Positions 47,316 through 55,981 of a stretch of 64,000 nucleotides of DNA are shown here, one piece after another. Position numbers and translations under genes: made by a program. This DNA is from Notamacropus eugenii (taxonomy: Eukaryota; Chordata; Mammalia; Diprotodontia; Macropodidae): the NCBI RefSeq assembly GCF_028372415.1, contig NC_092879.1:95777700-95841699 (forward strand), read 5' to 3'. The notes under the pieces were generated by a model. It did not search any database. It worked only from the letters and a program-made list of their open reading frames with translations, and was not told where the DNA came from. Every line of letters begins with the position of its first letter. The first letter of the stretch is position 1.

Positions 47316-48480
47316 GCACGCACGCACGCACGCACACACACACATCTCCTTTTAGGGGAAATGCGCTTAAGGTTTTTCTATCATGTACTCAGTTGGCTCT
47401 TGGTTTCAGGTAAATGCTTTTCTGCTGATTTCTTGGGAAAACCCTTTATTCCTTTTCCTCTTATTCTAGGACAAAATGTCCCCACTAAAAACAGATACAT
47501 ATTTACTACTACTAATGTATCTAACAAATGAAAAAAAAAAGCAATGGAAAGGCTCCGGGAAGACAGCCTCAAGGGAAATGTCAGCACACAAATCAAAGTT
47601 GTTATTTGGAACAAATCAGAACCATCTACACAAATCTGGTGAACTTTTGGAATGGATCAAAAACACAGCCTTTGAGTGTATTGCTTATAGGATACTCACA
47701 TCTGATATAAAAGAGTATGGTAGGCTCATATTAAAAATAATATCTTGCTAAAACATCTTGTAAATGCAAGGCAAAAAATGTAGTGATGGTGGTAATAGGA
47801 TCTGAAAAAATTCAGAGAAGAAAAAAATAGTGATAAATGTGTGCAATAGGTAATTGACAAAAAGAAAAATAAATAACAAAAATAAAATTTTAATTTACAT
47901 GTACCAATTGACCTGAAAGTAAAAATCATTTCAAACCTACCACCCTATGTTCCAGATAATTTCACCATTCAATGATATAGTAAGAAATGTACAAAAAACA
48001 GAATGGGTATTTAAACCATAATATAATAGCATGTAATGAAGAAAAATAGATCTAATAATAAGATTTGAACTGCTTAGGTAATATATTTTTAATAGATGGG
48101 AAGAAGTAAGTAGATGATGCAGGGAAAATGCACATGGAACATTCCCAAATGGATCCATCCATTGTCATAGAGAGTCTGTATAGAAAATGTAAAAAAACAC
48201 AGAAAAATAAAAGAACTGTTCATTGGGACATGCATGATTGATGAAAATTGAAATTAATAAAAAAAATCTCAGCAAATGCTGACTGTGTGGACACTGAAAT
48301 ACCACTTTGGAAAACCCATGGGATACAGATGAAGAGCTTTTTAGAAATAATTATTTCTTTCATGTTCTTCTTTCCAAGGAAGAAAAGGAGCACATAAATG
48401 AACCAAATTGTTACCCAGAAGAACAAAGCAATAAAGGAAAGGGAGATTTAAAAAAGATGACAGAAAAATGAAAAAAGTAG
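47098..48480. repeat. Strand-switched LINE-like repeat, copy A
   Basis: The left part (47098-47460) is antisense L1: the complement near 47120-47140 reads ADDMIV-like. The right part (about 47470-48480) reads in the other direction. The whole arrangement recurs at 57755-59000. Shared blocks include GTCATCTGCTTTGAATTC, TTGGCTCTTGGTTTCAG, AATTTCACCATTCAATGATA and GAAATGTACAAAA. Confidence 0.65.
47236..47343. repeat. (CT)n run with (ACGC)n and (CA)n
   Basis: About 76 bp of CT is followed by CACG units and CA. It sits in copy A where copy B has an AATTTAATTTAATCC stretch. Confidence 0.95.
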
Positions 48481-48639
48481 GAGTTGTAGTTGTGAAAAGA
48501 CAAAATTAATAAACCATTAGTAAATTTTTGTCCAAAGAGAATTCAAAATGGCAACTATACAAATGGAAAAGGGGGCATGACAGATATGGGAGGTTTTTCC
48601 CTTTCATGTTATTTCCATGCATACTCACAAAACTCAAAC

Positions 48640-48803
48640 CTGTCCATCTAGTTCATTTCTGGATTTGTCTCAGGAGGCCCAGAAATGATAAGATGGCATC
48701 TCTGACATTTTATGTTTATGTGACCTTGGGCAAGTCTCTTAATCTTCTGGCCCTCAGTGCCATCATTTATGAAAGGGATTAGTTGGCCTCTGAGCTCCCT
48801 TTC
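48640..48803 (+). mobile_element. MIR/THER-type CORE-SINE, left part (host of HAL1 copy 4)
   Basis: GTGACCTTGGGCAAGTCTC, TTAATCTTCTGGCCCTCAG and GATTAGTTGGCCTCTGAGC run into the HAL1 poly(T). The 3' end of the same SINE (CTTTCAACTCTACATTCCATGATCC) lies at 52595-52619 beyond the HAL1. Confidence 0.85.
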
Positions 48804-48824
48804 TTTTTTTTTTTTTTTTTTTTT

Positions 48825-49610
48825 CAAGTAGAAAACCTTTTTATTAAGGAAAGTTTCAGGCTTCTTTTATGTTGTCAGTTTGTTGGTTGTTTGCATTCTT
48901 TTACTTGCCTAATTCTCTTCTTTATTTTGCTAGTGTAGAGGTGGGCAAGAATGTGGAAACTCCATGGCACTGATTACTTTGTGACCTTTTGAAAGGTGTT
49001 TAATATCTCTCTATCTTAGTTTCATTATGTGTTAAAAGACTGGTGTTGAACTGGTAGATCTCTAAGATGCCTCTTATCTCTAAAATCCAAGCTGCTATCA
49101 GAGAATTCTAGTTTGAGATATTTTGCATTGAGCAAGGTATGACTCTTAGGCTGCTTTGCTAGGATTATAGATTGGGAACTTGAAGGTCATTTGCTCCAGT
49201 CCTCTCATTTTATAGATGAAGAAACTGACACCCGGAGAGGTTTAGTAATTTTTCCAAGATGATAGGTAATAAGTTACAAATCCAAGATTTCAACTCAATC
49301 ATTTCAAATGGCTTATAACTATTTAGACTAGCTTCTGTGTAGTTTAGCTTTGATCTGTGAACTATGCTGCTCCATTTGGGGGCTACTCCATTCCACAAAA
49401 TTTTGCCTAAAGGCAATGTATTATATTTTTGTTGTTTGTCATATGATAGTAATTGAAGTCTAATTAAGGTACGATCTTTGCTTTGTTTATGGACCAACTA
49501 CAAAATCTGGATTTAATTGGCTAGGGTTCAATTCAGAAAAGATTTATTAAGTACATGCCAAGACAAGGGTCTTGATACAAAATTGCCAGCCCTCAAGGAG
49601 CTTACATTTC
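48825..49610 (-). other. 3'-transduced segment of HAL1 copy 4
   Basis: This ~785-bp segment lies between the HAL1 A-rich end and the terminal poly(A). It looks like ordinary genomic DNA, with old MIR-like pieces (ATTTTATAGATGAAGAAACTG near 49206) and an L2-like end near 49530-49605. The minus strand has AATAAA (complement at 48840-48845) 15 nt before the poly(A). This is the arrangement expected if transcription read through the HAL1 end and used a downstream poly(A) site at a donor locus. Confidence 0.85.
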
Positions 49611-50651
49611 TTTTTCTTTTTTTTTTTTTATTTTATTTTATTTTATTTTTTTTATTTTTTTATTATTAAATTTATTTATTTAACTTTTAACATTCATTTT
49701 CACAAAATTTTGGGTTACAAATTTTCTCCCCTTTTATCCCCTCCCCCCCCAAACACCAAGCATTCTAATTGCCCCTATGACCAATCTGCTCTCTCTTCTA
49801 TCATCCCTCTCTGCCCTTGTCTCCATCTTCTCTTTTGTCCTGTAGGGGCAGATAGCTTTCTATACCCCTTTACCTGTTTTTCTTATTTCCTAGTGGCAAG
49901 AACATTACTTGACAGTTGATCCTAACACTTTGAGTTCCAACTTCTCTTCCTCCCTCCCTCCCCACCCCTTCCCTTTGGAAGGCAAGCAATTCAATATAGG
50001 CCATATCTGTGTAGTTTTGCAAATGACTTCCATAATAGTTGTGTTGTATAGGACTAACTATATTTCCCTCCATCCTATCCTGTCCCCCATTACTTCTATT
50101 CTCTTTTGATCCTATCCCTCCCCATGAGTGTCGACCTCGAATTGCACTCTCCTCCTCATGCCCTCCCTTCTATCATCTCCCCCACCCTCCTTGTCCCCAT
50201 ATCCCCCACTTTCCTGTATTGTGAGATAGGTTTTCCTACCAAAATGAGTGTGCACTTTATTCTTTTCTTTAGTGGAATGTGATGAGAGTGGACTTCATGT
50301 TTTTCTCTCACCTCCCCTCTTTATCCCTCCACTAATGAGTCTTTAGATTGCCTCTTTTATGAGAGATAATTTGCCCCATTCAATTTCTCCCTTTCTCTTC
50401 CCAATATATTTCTCTCTCACTGCTTGATTTCATTTTTTTTTTAAAGATATGATCCCATCCTATTCAATTCACTCTGTGCACTCTGTCTCTATGTATGTGA
50501 GCGTGTGTGCATGTGTAATCCCACCCAGTACCCAGATACTGAAATGTTTCAAGAGTTACAAATATTGTCTTTCCATGTAGGAATGTAAACAGTTCAGCTT
50601 TAGTAAGTCCCTTATGACTTCACTTTGCTGTTCACCTTTTCATGGTTCTCT

Positions 50652-51740
50652 TCATTCTTGTGTTTGAAAGTCAAATTTTCTTTTCAGCTCTGGTCTTTTC
50701 ATCAAGAATACTTGAAAATCCTCTATTTCATTGAAAGACCATTTTTTCCCCTGAAGTATTATAGTCAGTTTTGCTGGGTAGGTGATTCTTGGTTTTAGTC
50801 CTAGTTCCTTTGACTTCTGGAATATACTATTCCATGCCCTTCGATCCCTTAATGTAGAGGCTGCTAGATCTTGTGTTATCCTGATTGTATTTCCACAATA
50901 CTTGAATTGTTTCTTTCTAGCTGCCTGCAGTATTTTCTCCTTGACCTGGGAACTCTGGAATTTGGCCACAATGTTCCTAGGAGTTTCTCTTTTTGGATCT
51001 CTTTCAGGCGGTGTTCTGTGGATTCCTTGAATATTTATTTTGCCCTCTGGTTCTAGAATCTCAGGGCAGTTTTCCTTGATAATTTCATGAAAGATGATGT
51101 CTAGGCTCTTCTTTTGATCATGGCTTTCAGGTAGTCCCATAATTTTTAAATTGTCTCTCCTGGATCTATTTTCCAGGTCTGTTGTTTTTCCAATGAGATA
51201 TTTCACATTATCTTCCATTTTTCCATTCTTCTCTCTTTGTTCTGTGATTTCTTGGTTTTGCATAAAGTCATTAGCCTCCATCTGTGCCATTCTAATTTTG
51301 AAAGAACTATTTTCTTCAGTGAGCTTTTGAATCTCCTTTTCCATTTGGCTAATTCTGCTTTTGAAAGCATTCTTCTCCTCATTGGCTTTTTGAACCTCTT
51401 TTGCCAATTGAGTTAGGCTAGTTTTCAAGGTGTTAATTTCTTCAACATTTTTTTGGGTCTCCTTTAGCAGGGAGCTGATCTGCTGTTCATGCTTTGACTT
51501 CATGTCTCTCATTTCTCTTCCCAGCTTTTCCTCCACCTCTCTAACTTGATTTTCAAAATTCTTTTTGAGCTCTTCCATGGCCTGAGCCCATTGGGTGGGC
51601 TGGGACACAGAAGCCTTGATTTCTGTGTCTTTGCCTGATGGTAAGCATTGTTCTTCCTCATCAGAAAGGAAGGGAGGAAATGCCTGTTCGCCAAGAAAGT
51701 AACCTTCTATAGTCTTATTTCTTTTCCCTTTTCTGGGCAT
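50652..51740 (-). CDS. L1/HAL1 ORF1 RNA-binding protein, intact (362 aa)
   Basis: This is an L1 ORF1p-type nucleic-acid chaperone. Such proteins form coiled-coil trimers, coat their own RNA in cytoplasmic particles and help target-primed reverse transcription. The visible layout is an N-terminal tail, a long coiled coil (about residues 52-192, rich in Leu, Lys and Glu), an RRM (about 193-280, starting SRRDNLKIMGLPES) and a C-terminal domain (about 283-348, CGNTIRITQDLAASTLRDRR). Arg300-Arg301 match the RR pair of human ORF1p needed for RNA binding. Human ORF1p is 338 residues, so the length is normal. The start is the first ATG after the 5' UTR. No ORF2 follows, so movement would need ORF2p in trans. 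Residues 8-15 (NKTIEGYF) resemble a PCNA-binding motif. The frame is intact, but expression is unknown. Confidence 0.92.
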   Translation of the reverse strand: MPRKGKRNKTIEGYFLGEQAFPPFLSDEEEQCLPSGKDTEIKASVSQPTQWAQAMEELKKNFENQVREVEEKLGREMRDMKSKHEQQISSLLKETQKNVEEINTLKTSLTQLAKEVQKANEEKNAFKSRISQMEKEIQKLTEENSSFKIRMAQMEANDFMQNQEITEQREKNGKMEDNVKYLIGKTTDLENRSRRDNLKIMGLPESHDQKKSLDIIFHEIIKENCPEILEPEGKINIQGIHRTPPERDPKRETPRNIVAKFQSSQVKEKILQAARKKQFKYCGNTIRITQDLAASTLRDRRAWNSIFQKSKELGLKPRITYPAKLTIILQGKKWSFNEIEDFQVFLMKRPELKRKFDFQTQE

Positions 51741-52582
51741 TTTCCCAGCCAGTGACTTGACCTCTGAATATTTTCCTCACACCCACCTCACCTCCTGATC
51801 CTCACAGCCCGTGTTTGTGGTCTGAGATTCAAATGCTGCTTCCAGCCTCAGGGCTTTTGGCGGGGGCAGGGCTGCTATTCAGTACGAGATTATGTTCTGG
51901 TGCTGAGATCGGGGCAGGGCCACCTCTCAGGCTCAGTTCCCTCAGGGGGTTTATGCACAGACCTTCCACAATGGATTCAGGCTCCCGCCCGCTTGGGGAG
52001 CCCCTGTCTGCAGCCGCCTCTCAGCTTCTACCTCCCGGGGGGGCCTGAATTATGGGGGCACCCCAGTCCCCTCTCGACCCGCCAAAGAGACTCTCTCACC
52101 CACCCCTGTCACCTGTGGGTGGAGGGACTTGTGCGGCCGCTGGAGATCCCGTCCCTGAAGCCTGCTCGGATCTGTTTCTCTCGGTGCCGCAGCCGTGGCC
52201 GCAGCAGGTCTGGGCTGGGCTTTGCGTCTGCAGCGCGACGGACCTTTTGCGAGAGGTTTGCAGATCCCTCTGTGGGTGGAGGGACCTGCGTGGCCGCTGG
52301 AGATCCTGTCTGTGAAGCCTGCTCGGATCTTTTCCTCTCGGTGCCGCGGCTGCGGCAGGGCTGCACTAAGCTCCCAGTCCCGGCGCCCAGTCCGCAGCGC
52401 GAAGGACCCCCCTGCGAGAGGTTTGCAGGTCCCTCTGGAACAGAAATCTCCCTCGCTCCAATGTTCTGTGGCCTCTGGGTGCGGAATTCGCCGTGAGTTA
52501 CTTCCCTGTAGCCATTCTATGGGTTGTGGGTTCAGAGCTATGTGTATGTGCGTCTTTCTACTCCGCCATCTTGGCTCCTCCC
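51741..52582 (-). promoter_or_regulatory. GC-rich 5' UTR of HAL1 copy 4 with a duplicated ~157-bp unit
   Basis: L1 5' UTRs carry an internal promoter, and this CpG-rich segment holds the corresponding position. On the plus strand CTGTGGGTGGAGGGAC occurs at 52113 and again at 52270. Both are followed by GCCGCTGGAGATCC and GAAGCCTGCTCGGATCT. GCGAGAGGTTTGCAG occurs near 52249 and 52413. Copy 1 has only one such unit. Open frames cross it on both strands (51900-52496 plus, 52050-52601 minus), probably because of composition. Confidence 0.75.
52113..52426. repeat. Tandem duplication inside the HAL1 5' UTR
   Basis: Two diverged units of about 157 bp lie at 52113-52269 and 52270-52426. They share several blocks of 15-20 bp but differ by substitutions and small indels. 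The duplication is therefore not brand new. Confidence 0.78.
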
Positions 52583-52689
52583 CCTCTGAGCTCCCTTTCA
52601 ACTCTACATTCCATGATCCTTGGATACTATGTCTTCTTTCCTTCTCTTATTCTATTTTTTTTTAAAAAGGATCAGAGGAAGCAATAGGA

Positions 52690-53138
52690 AGCGTAATTAA
52701 TAAACATTAGGCACCTACTATGTGCCAGGCACTGTGTTAGCACAGTACTTAGGCACCGAAGTTACAAAAAGAGGCAAAAGACAGTCCCTGCCCTTAAGGT
52801 GCTTACAGTCTAATGCAAGAGATAGCATGCATATAGCAATTAACAGAAGGAAGGCACTACAATTAAGAGGGATTGGGGAGGGCTTTCTGTAGAAGGTGGA
52901 ATTTTAATTGGAAGCCAGGGAAGTTACTAGACAGAGTTAAGAAGGGAGAGCATTCCAAGTACGGGAGATAGCCAGAGGAAATGCCTGGATCTAAGAGATA
53001 GAGTGTCTTGCTCATGGAAAAGCTAGGAGACCAGAGTCACTGGATAGAAGAGTGCATGCTGGGGAGTAATGTGTAGGAAGACTGAAAAGGTAGGAAGAGG
53101 GATTGGTTATGAAGGACTTTGAATGCCAGCTAGAGGGT
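52690..53138 (-). mobile_element. L2/L3-type LINE 3' part (split by the HMGN1 retrocopy)
   Basis: The plus strand reads CTACTATGTGCCAGGCACTG, GACAGTCCCTGCCCTTAAGG, GAGAGCATTCCAAGTACGGG, GAGTGTCTTGCTCATGGAAA and GAAGGACTTTGAATGCCAGC, in the antisense order of the L2-like 3' region. It resumes at 54480 (GAGGCAATGGGGATCTATTGG, GATATGGTTGGACTTG) after the retrocopy. Confidence 0.78.
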
Positions 53139-53154
53139 TTTGTATCTGATTTTT

Positions 53155-54463
53155 TTTCTTTTATAATCAAGATTTTATTAGTTCATTTGGTAATCAGTAC
53201 ATAGACACTATGAATAAATTGTACATTTAAAAAATGCTAGAAAAGTCCGAAAATTATGTAGTTACAATCCTTTTCTGAACTATTATTCCAGTGACTTTCT
53301 TACTTTAAGTTTGGAGGCAACTCTCCCTAAAAAGATGTTATCAAATACCTGTATCCTGAATATGAATAAGGTATTTGGTCTTTAACAAAGCAAAGTTCCA
53401 CTAATTCTGTATTTGATAAAACTATACTCGTTACAGAGGTTTTCCAGTCTTTTAAAGCCCATTAATGGGCTTTTTCCATACTGGAAAAAAATGTACCACC
53501 ACTGCCAAAGATGACAATCTCACAAATAGCACACAATTTTGAAAGGGAGATCCACCACCAGGGAGCAGTTTTATTTAGGAAACAATTGTACCGAAAGACA
53601 AGATGGATACAGATTAAAATAAAAGCTTTAAAATTCATGGTCACAACTCCAAATTGCTATCTATGCTTCATTTAATATGTCAAAACTGCCTGTGGAATGT
53701 TAAGTCTATGCACAAGACACACAAAACCATACTACTCAACATTCTAGTAATTTCTGGTTGTATTAAAACAAACAAACAACAAACCAAACGGACAACCAGC
53801 ACATGATTTCACCTCTTTAAACAGGAATCTAAATAAAGCCACTTTAGATTGGCTTACACTTATCTAAATGTTTTAAAAAATTAATGTGATGAGGTGGGAT
53901 TGCCTCCTTAAAAATGTGTTTCTAGAGCTACTAAAAAACTGGCATTTACAAAATAGTTGATAAAAATATTCCTCTGAATTGTACAAGAAGGGAGGTAACA
54001 GGGACAATTGTTAAAACACTTGATATAAGATGTTATTCAGATTTGGTTTCTTTCACTCCTGCTGAATCAAAGACTGGAAACTCTTCATTTTTAGTTTCTC
54101 CATTTTCTGCAGGCAAGTCATCTTTATTCTCTTCTTGGTTAGTAGCTTCTTCTTGTTTTCCTTTTGCTCCTTTTTTTTTTCCTTTTGTGTGAACTTTTTT
54201 GTCCTCAGATTTATTCTTTCCAGCTGTCTTTTTAGGCTTAGGTTCAACCTTTGCAAGGACTGGTTTAGCTGACAATCCAGCCGATTTTCTCTTGGACTCC
54301 TCCCTTACTTCCCCTTCTGCAGAGTTGACCTTCCTCTTGGGCATCTTGGCTGCGAGGGTGGATCGGCTCCCTCTCCCCACACACGGGCGAGCACCAGCGG
54401 GTGTGAGAGAAAGGGCCGCAGCAGCAGGAGCTTCTTCTCCAGAAGGGCTCCTGGGCTTCGACC
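53155..54463 (-). mobile_element. HMGN1: Processed (L1-mobilised) copy of HMGN1 mRNA
   Basis: This is a 1.3-kb intronless copy of an HMGN1 transcript on the minus strand. It has a ~119-nt 5' UTR (54345-54463), a coding region (54033-54344), and a ~0.86-kb 3' UTR. The 3' UTR ends in AATAAA (complement at 53174-53179) about 15 nt before an A-rich tail. Perfect 16-bp repeats TTTGTATCTGATTTTT lie at 53139-53154 and 54464-54479. These are the marks of L1 reverse transcription of a mature mRNA. It split an older L2-like element. Confidence 0.93.
54033..54344 (-). CDS. HMGN1: HMGN1-like retrocopy coding region, open for 103 codons, nucleosome-binding core changed
   Basis: HMGN1 is a small nuclear protein that binds nucleosomes and loosens chromatin. 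This frame is full length (103 residues; human 100). It starts MPKRKVNSAEGE and ends GVKETKSE, with NGETKNEE in the acidic tail as in human. The conserved core RRSARLSA of the nucleosome-binding domain is here RKSAGLSA (residues 19-26). Arg20 is now Lys, and Arg23, an invariant contact to the nucleosome acidic patch, is now Gly. An in-frame upstream ATG at 54380 would add 12 residues from the old 5' UTR; the HMGN1 start at 54344 is preferred by homology. The frame is open, but the changed core suggests a decaying retropseudogene. No promoter is evident. Confidence 0.85.
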   Translation of the reverse strand: MPKRKVNSAEGEVREESKRKSAGLSAKPVLAKVEPKPKKTAGKNKSEDKKVHTKGKKKGAKGKQEEATNQEENKDDLPAENGETKNEEFPVFDSAGVKETKSE

Positions 54464-54479
54464 TTTGTATCTGATTTTT

Positions 54480-54556
54480 GAGGCAATGGGGATCTATTGG
54501 AGTTTGAGTAGGGGAAGTGATATGGTTGGACTTGTACTTTAGGAAAATTACTTTAG
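54480..54556 (-). mobile_element. L2/L3-type LINE, continuation after the HMGN1 retrocopy
   Basis: GAGGCAATGGGGATCTATTGG and AGTTTGAGTAGGGGAAGTGAT continue the element of 52690-53138 in the same orientation. Confidence 0.75.
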
Positions 54557-54640
54557 TGCAGCACTTCTTAAACTGTGAATCATGACCCCATAGGACTTGT
54601 TCCTGTAATATAACAGGTCAATTGACTCTGTCCAGTATGT
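54557..54640 (+). mobile_element. hAT-Charlie-like MITE fragment
   Basis: CAGCACTTCTTAAACTGTGAATCATGACCCC, read as CAGCACTTCTTAAACTG plus ATCATGACCCC, matches the terminus of the MITE at 2546 and 6664. The rest is lost or too diverged. Confidence 0.65.
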
Positions 54641-55860
54641 CATCAGGTAATGGTCATTTGGGTCTACGTCCATTTGCTCATTTCCCCCTAAAATGCTATG
54701 AAGATTTTTGGTAAAATATAGTCTACCGATGGTGTTTGTGCTTTCTTATGTTCGAGTCTGCACAGAGTCTGCCTCCCACCCAGACTTATGCCCTACATTC
54801 GAACTAAGAAAAAACATTGTGGGAGAAAAACAAAGGCCATCATTAGCGCATTAGCGCTCTGTCCTGCTGAAGAGGGAGTTAACGCCCTTTGGATCCAGAC
54901 CTCTTTGGACAGACTACTTACTCATTGCTTCTGCTGAAGAGAGTGATAGGGGACATTTTCTTTCTCATAGGCAACCATACTCTTTTCAGAACAGTTGATA
55001 TTTCCCTTACTTTCAGAAACATCTCAAATGAAATACCTCCTTCCCACAGCTGTGTATACTTTCATTTTGTGTTTACCTTGTTTACCTTCAATAATTTGGT
55101 CAAGTCCTTTGCTTGCTTGTTTTATTTCCTTTAAACAGAATTTTTAAACAGTCCTCCACTTTCTTTGTTGAAAAGCTCTCTTCCTTGTGGTGGTAAATGA
55201 GACCGAGTTTTGTTCAACCTGGAAACTGAGGTGCTCTGGGTTATTCTTTGAAAACATGTCTTATAATCTGTTCTCTAGGATTAAGTATATCTATAAAATT
55301 ATTTGGTTCTTTGGTGATAACTTTTTCCTGTGGGTTGATATGCCCTGGAAATGTTTCTTCCTGGCTTCTTAAATTCATTTTAGGTTTCTTTTTGCCAGAG
55401 CACATGATCAATTTTTATAAAGTAGGATGCTATTACTACTTCTAATAGATATGTTTATGCTATCCCTAGAGTGTTGCATTAGTCGATCAAACAGAATTTC
55501 CCCTAACTTAGTGATCTTCATTGTCCTTCTATGAGATCTTATCCAGTTTTAAAAAGACTAGTCACCTAGAGTCGGGGTATGAGCCATGTATTTGGAGTCT
55601 GGCTAGCCCTTCCTTTAAGACACTGGACACTGTCCACTTAGTTCATGGTAGCTCCCATTAGGTGACTGTGTATGGTGCATTTGAACTTGGGCTATTTCTC
55701 CTTTTTGCCTTGAATGCCAATTTTTATGAATGCTTTCTCTGAAAACAGGATTGCAACATTTTTGCTGAAATTGCTCAAAGCAATTAAATCTTCTTCTATC
55801 TAGCCCCTTGTTTTCACTCTGAGTTTTCAATTAAGTGTTTCCAGTGGGAAACAAATATTT
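54641..55860. other. No recognised gene or repeat
   Basis: The sequence has short frames only. None shows protein similarity I can name. Confidence 0.4.
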
Positions 55861-55945
55861 AGGTTTTTGTTTTTCTTTTCACTTTTAAAAATAGATCTGT
55901 GTTTTCTTCCAATAAAAACCTTTGTGTTTGTATTCATAGGTACAA

Positions 55946-55981
<36 letters not shown>

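Larger units (their letters stand above)
48804..52582 (-). mobile_element. HAL1-like element, copy 4, full length with 3' transduction
   Basis: This 3.78-kb insertion has every part readable. The 5' end is at 52582 (start GGGGAGGAGCCAAGATGGCG on the minus strand). Then come a GC-rich 5' UTR (51741-52582), an intact ORF1 (50652-51740), a 3' UTR (about 49680-50651), an A-rich end (49611-49680), about 785 bp of non-L1 sequence (48825-49610) and a 21-nt poly(A) (48804-48824). The 17-bp perfect repeats CCTCTGAGCTCCCTTTC flank it (48787-48803 and 52583-52599); up to two bases at the right edge are ambiguous. ORF2 is absent, as in copies 1-3. It is the youngest-looking LINE in the window. Confidence 0.9.

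Noticed and set aside
47161-47413. Arg-Glu and Ser-Leu repeat frames
   Set aside because: They are translations of the CT microsatellite in repeat copy A.
52050-52601. 183-codon minus-strand frame over the HAL1 5' UTR
   Set aside because: Its ATG lies in flanking SINE sequence outside the element. The frame is probably open because the 5' UTR is GC-rich and partly duplicated.
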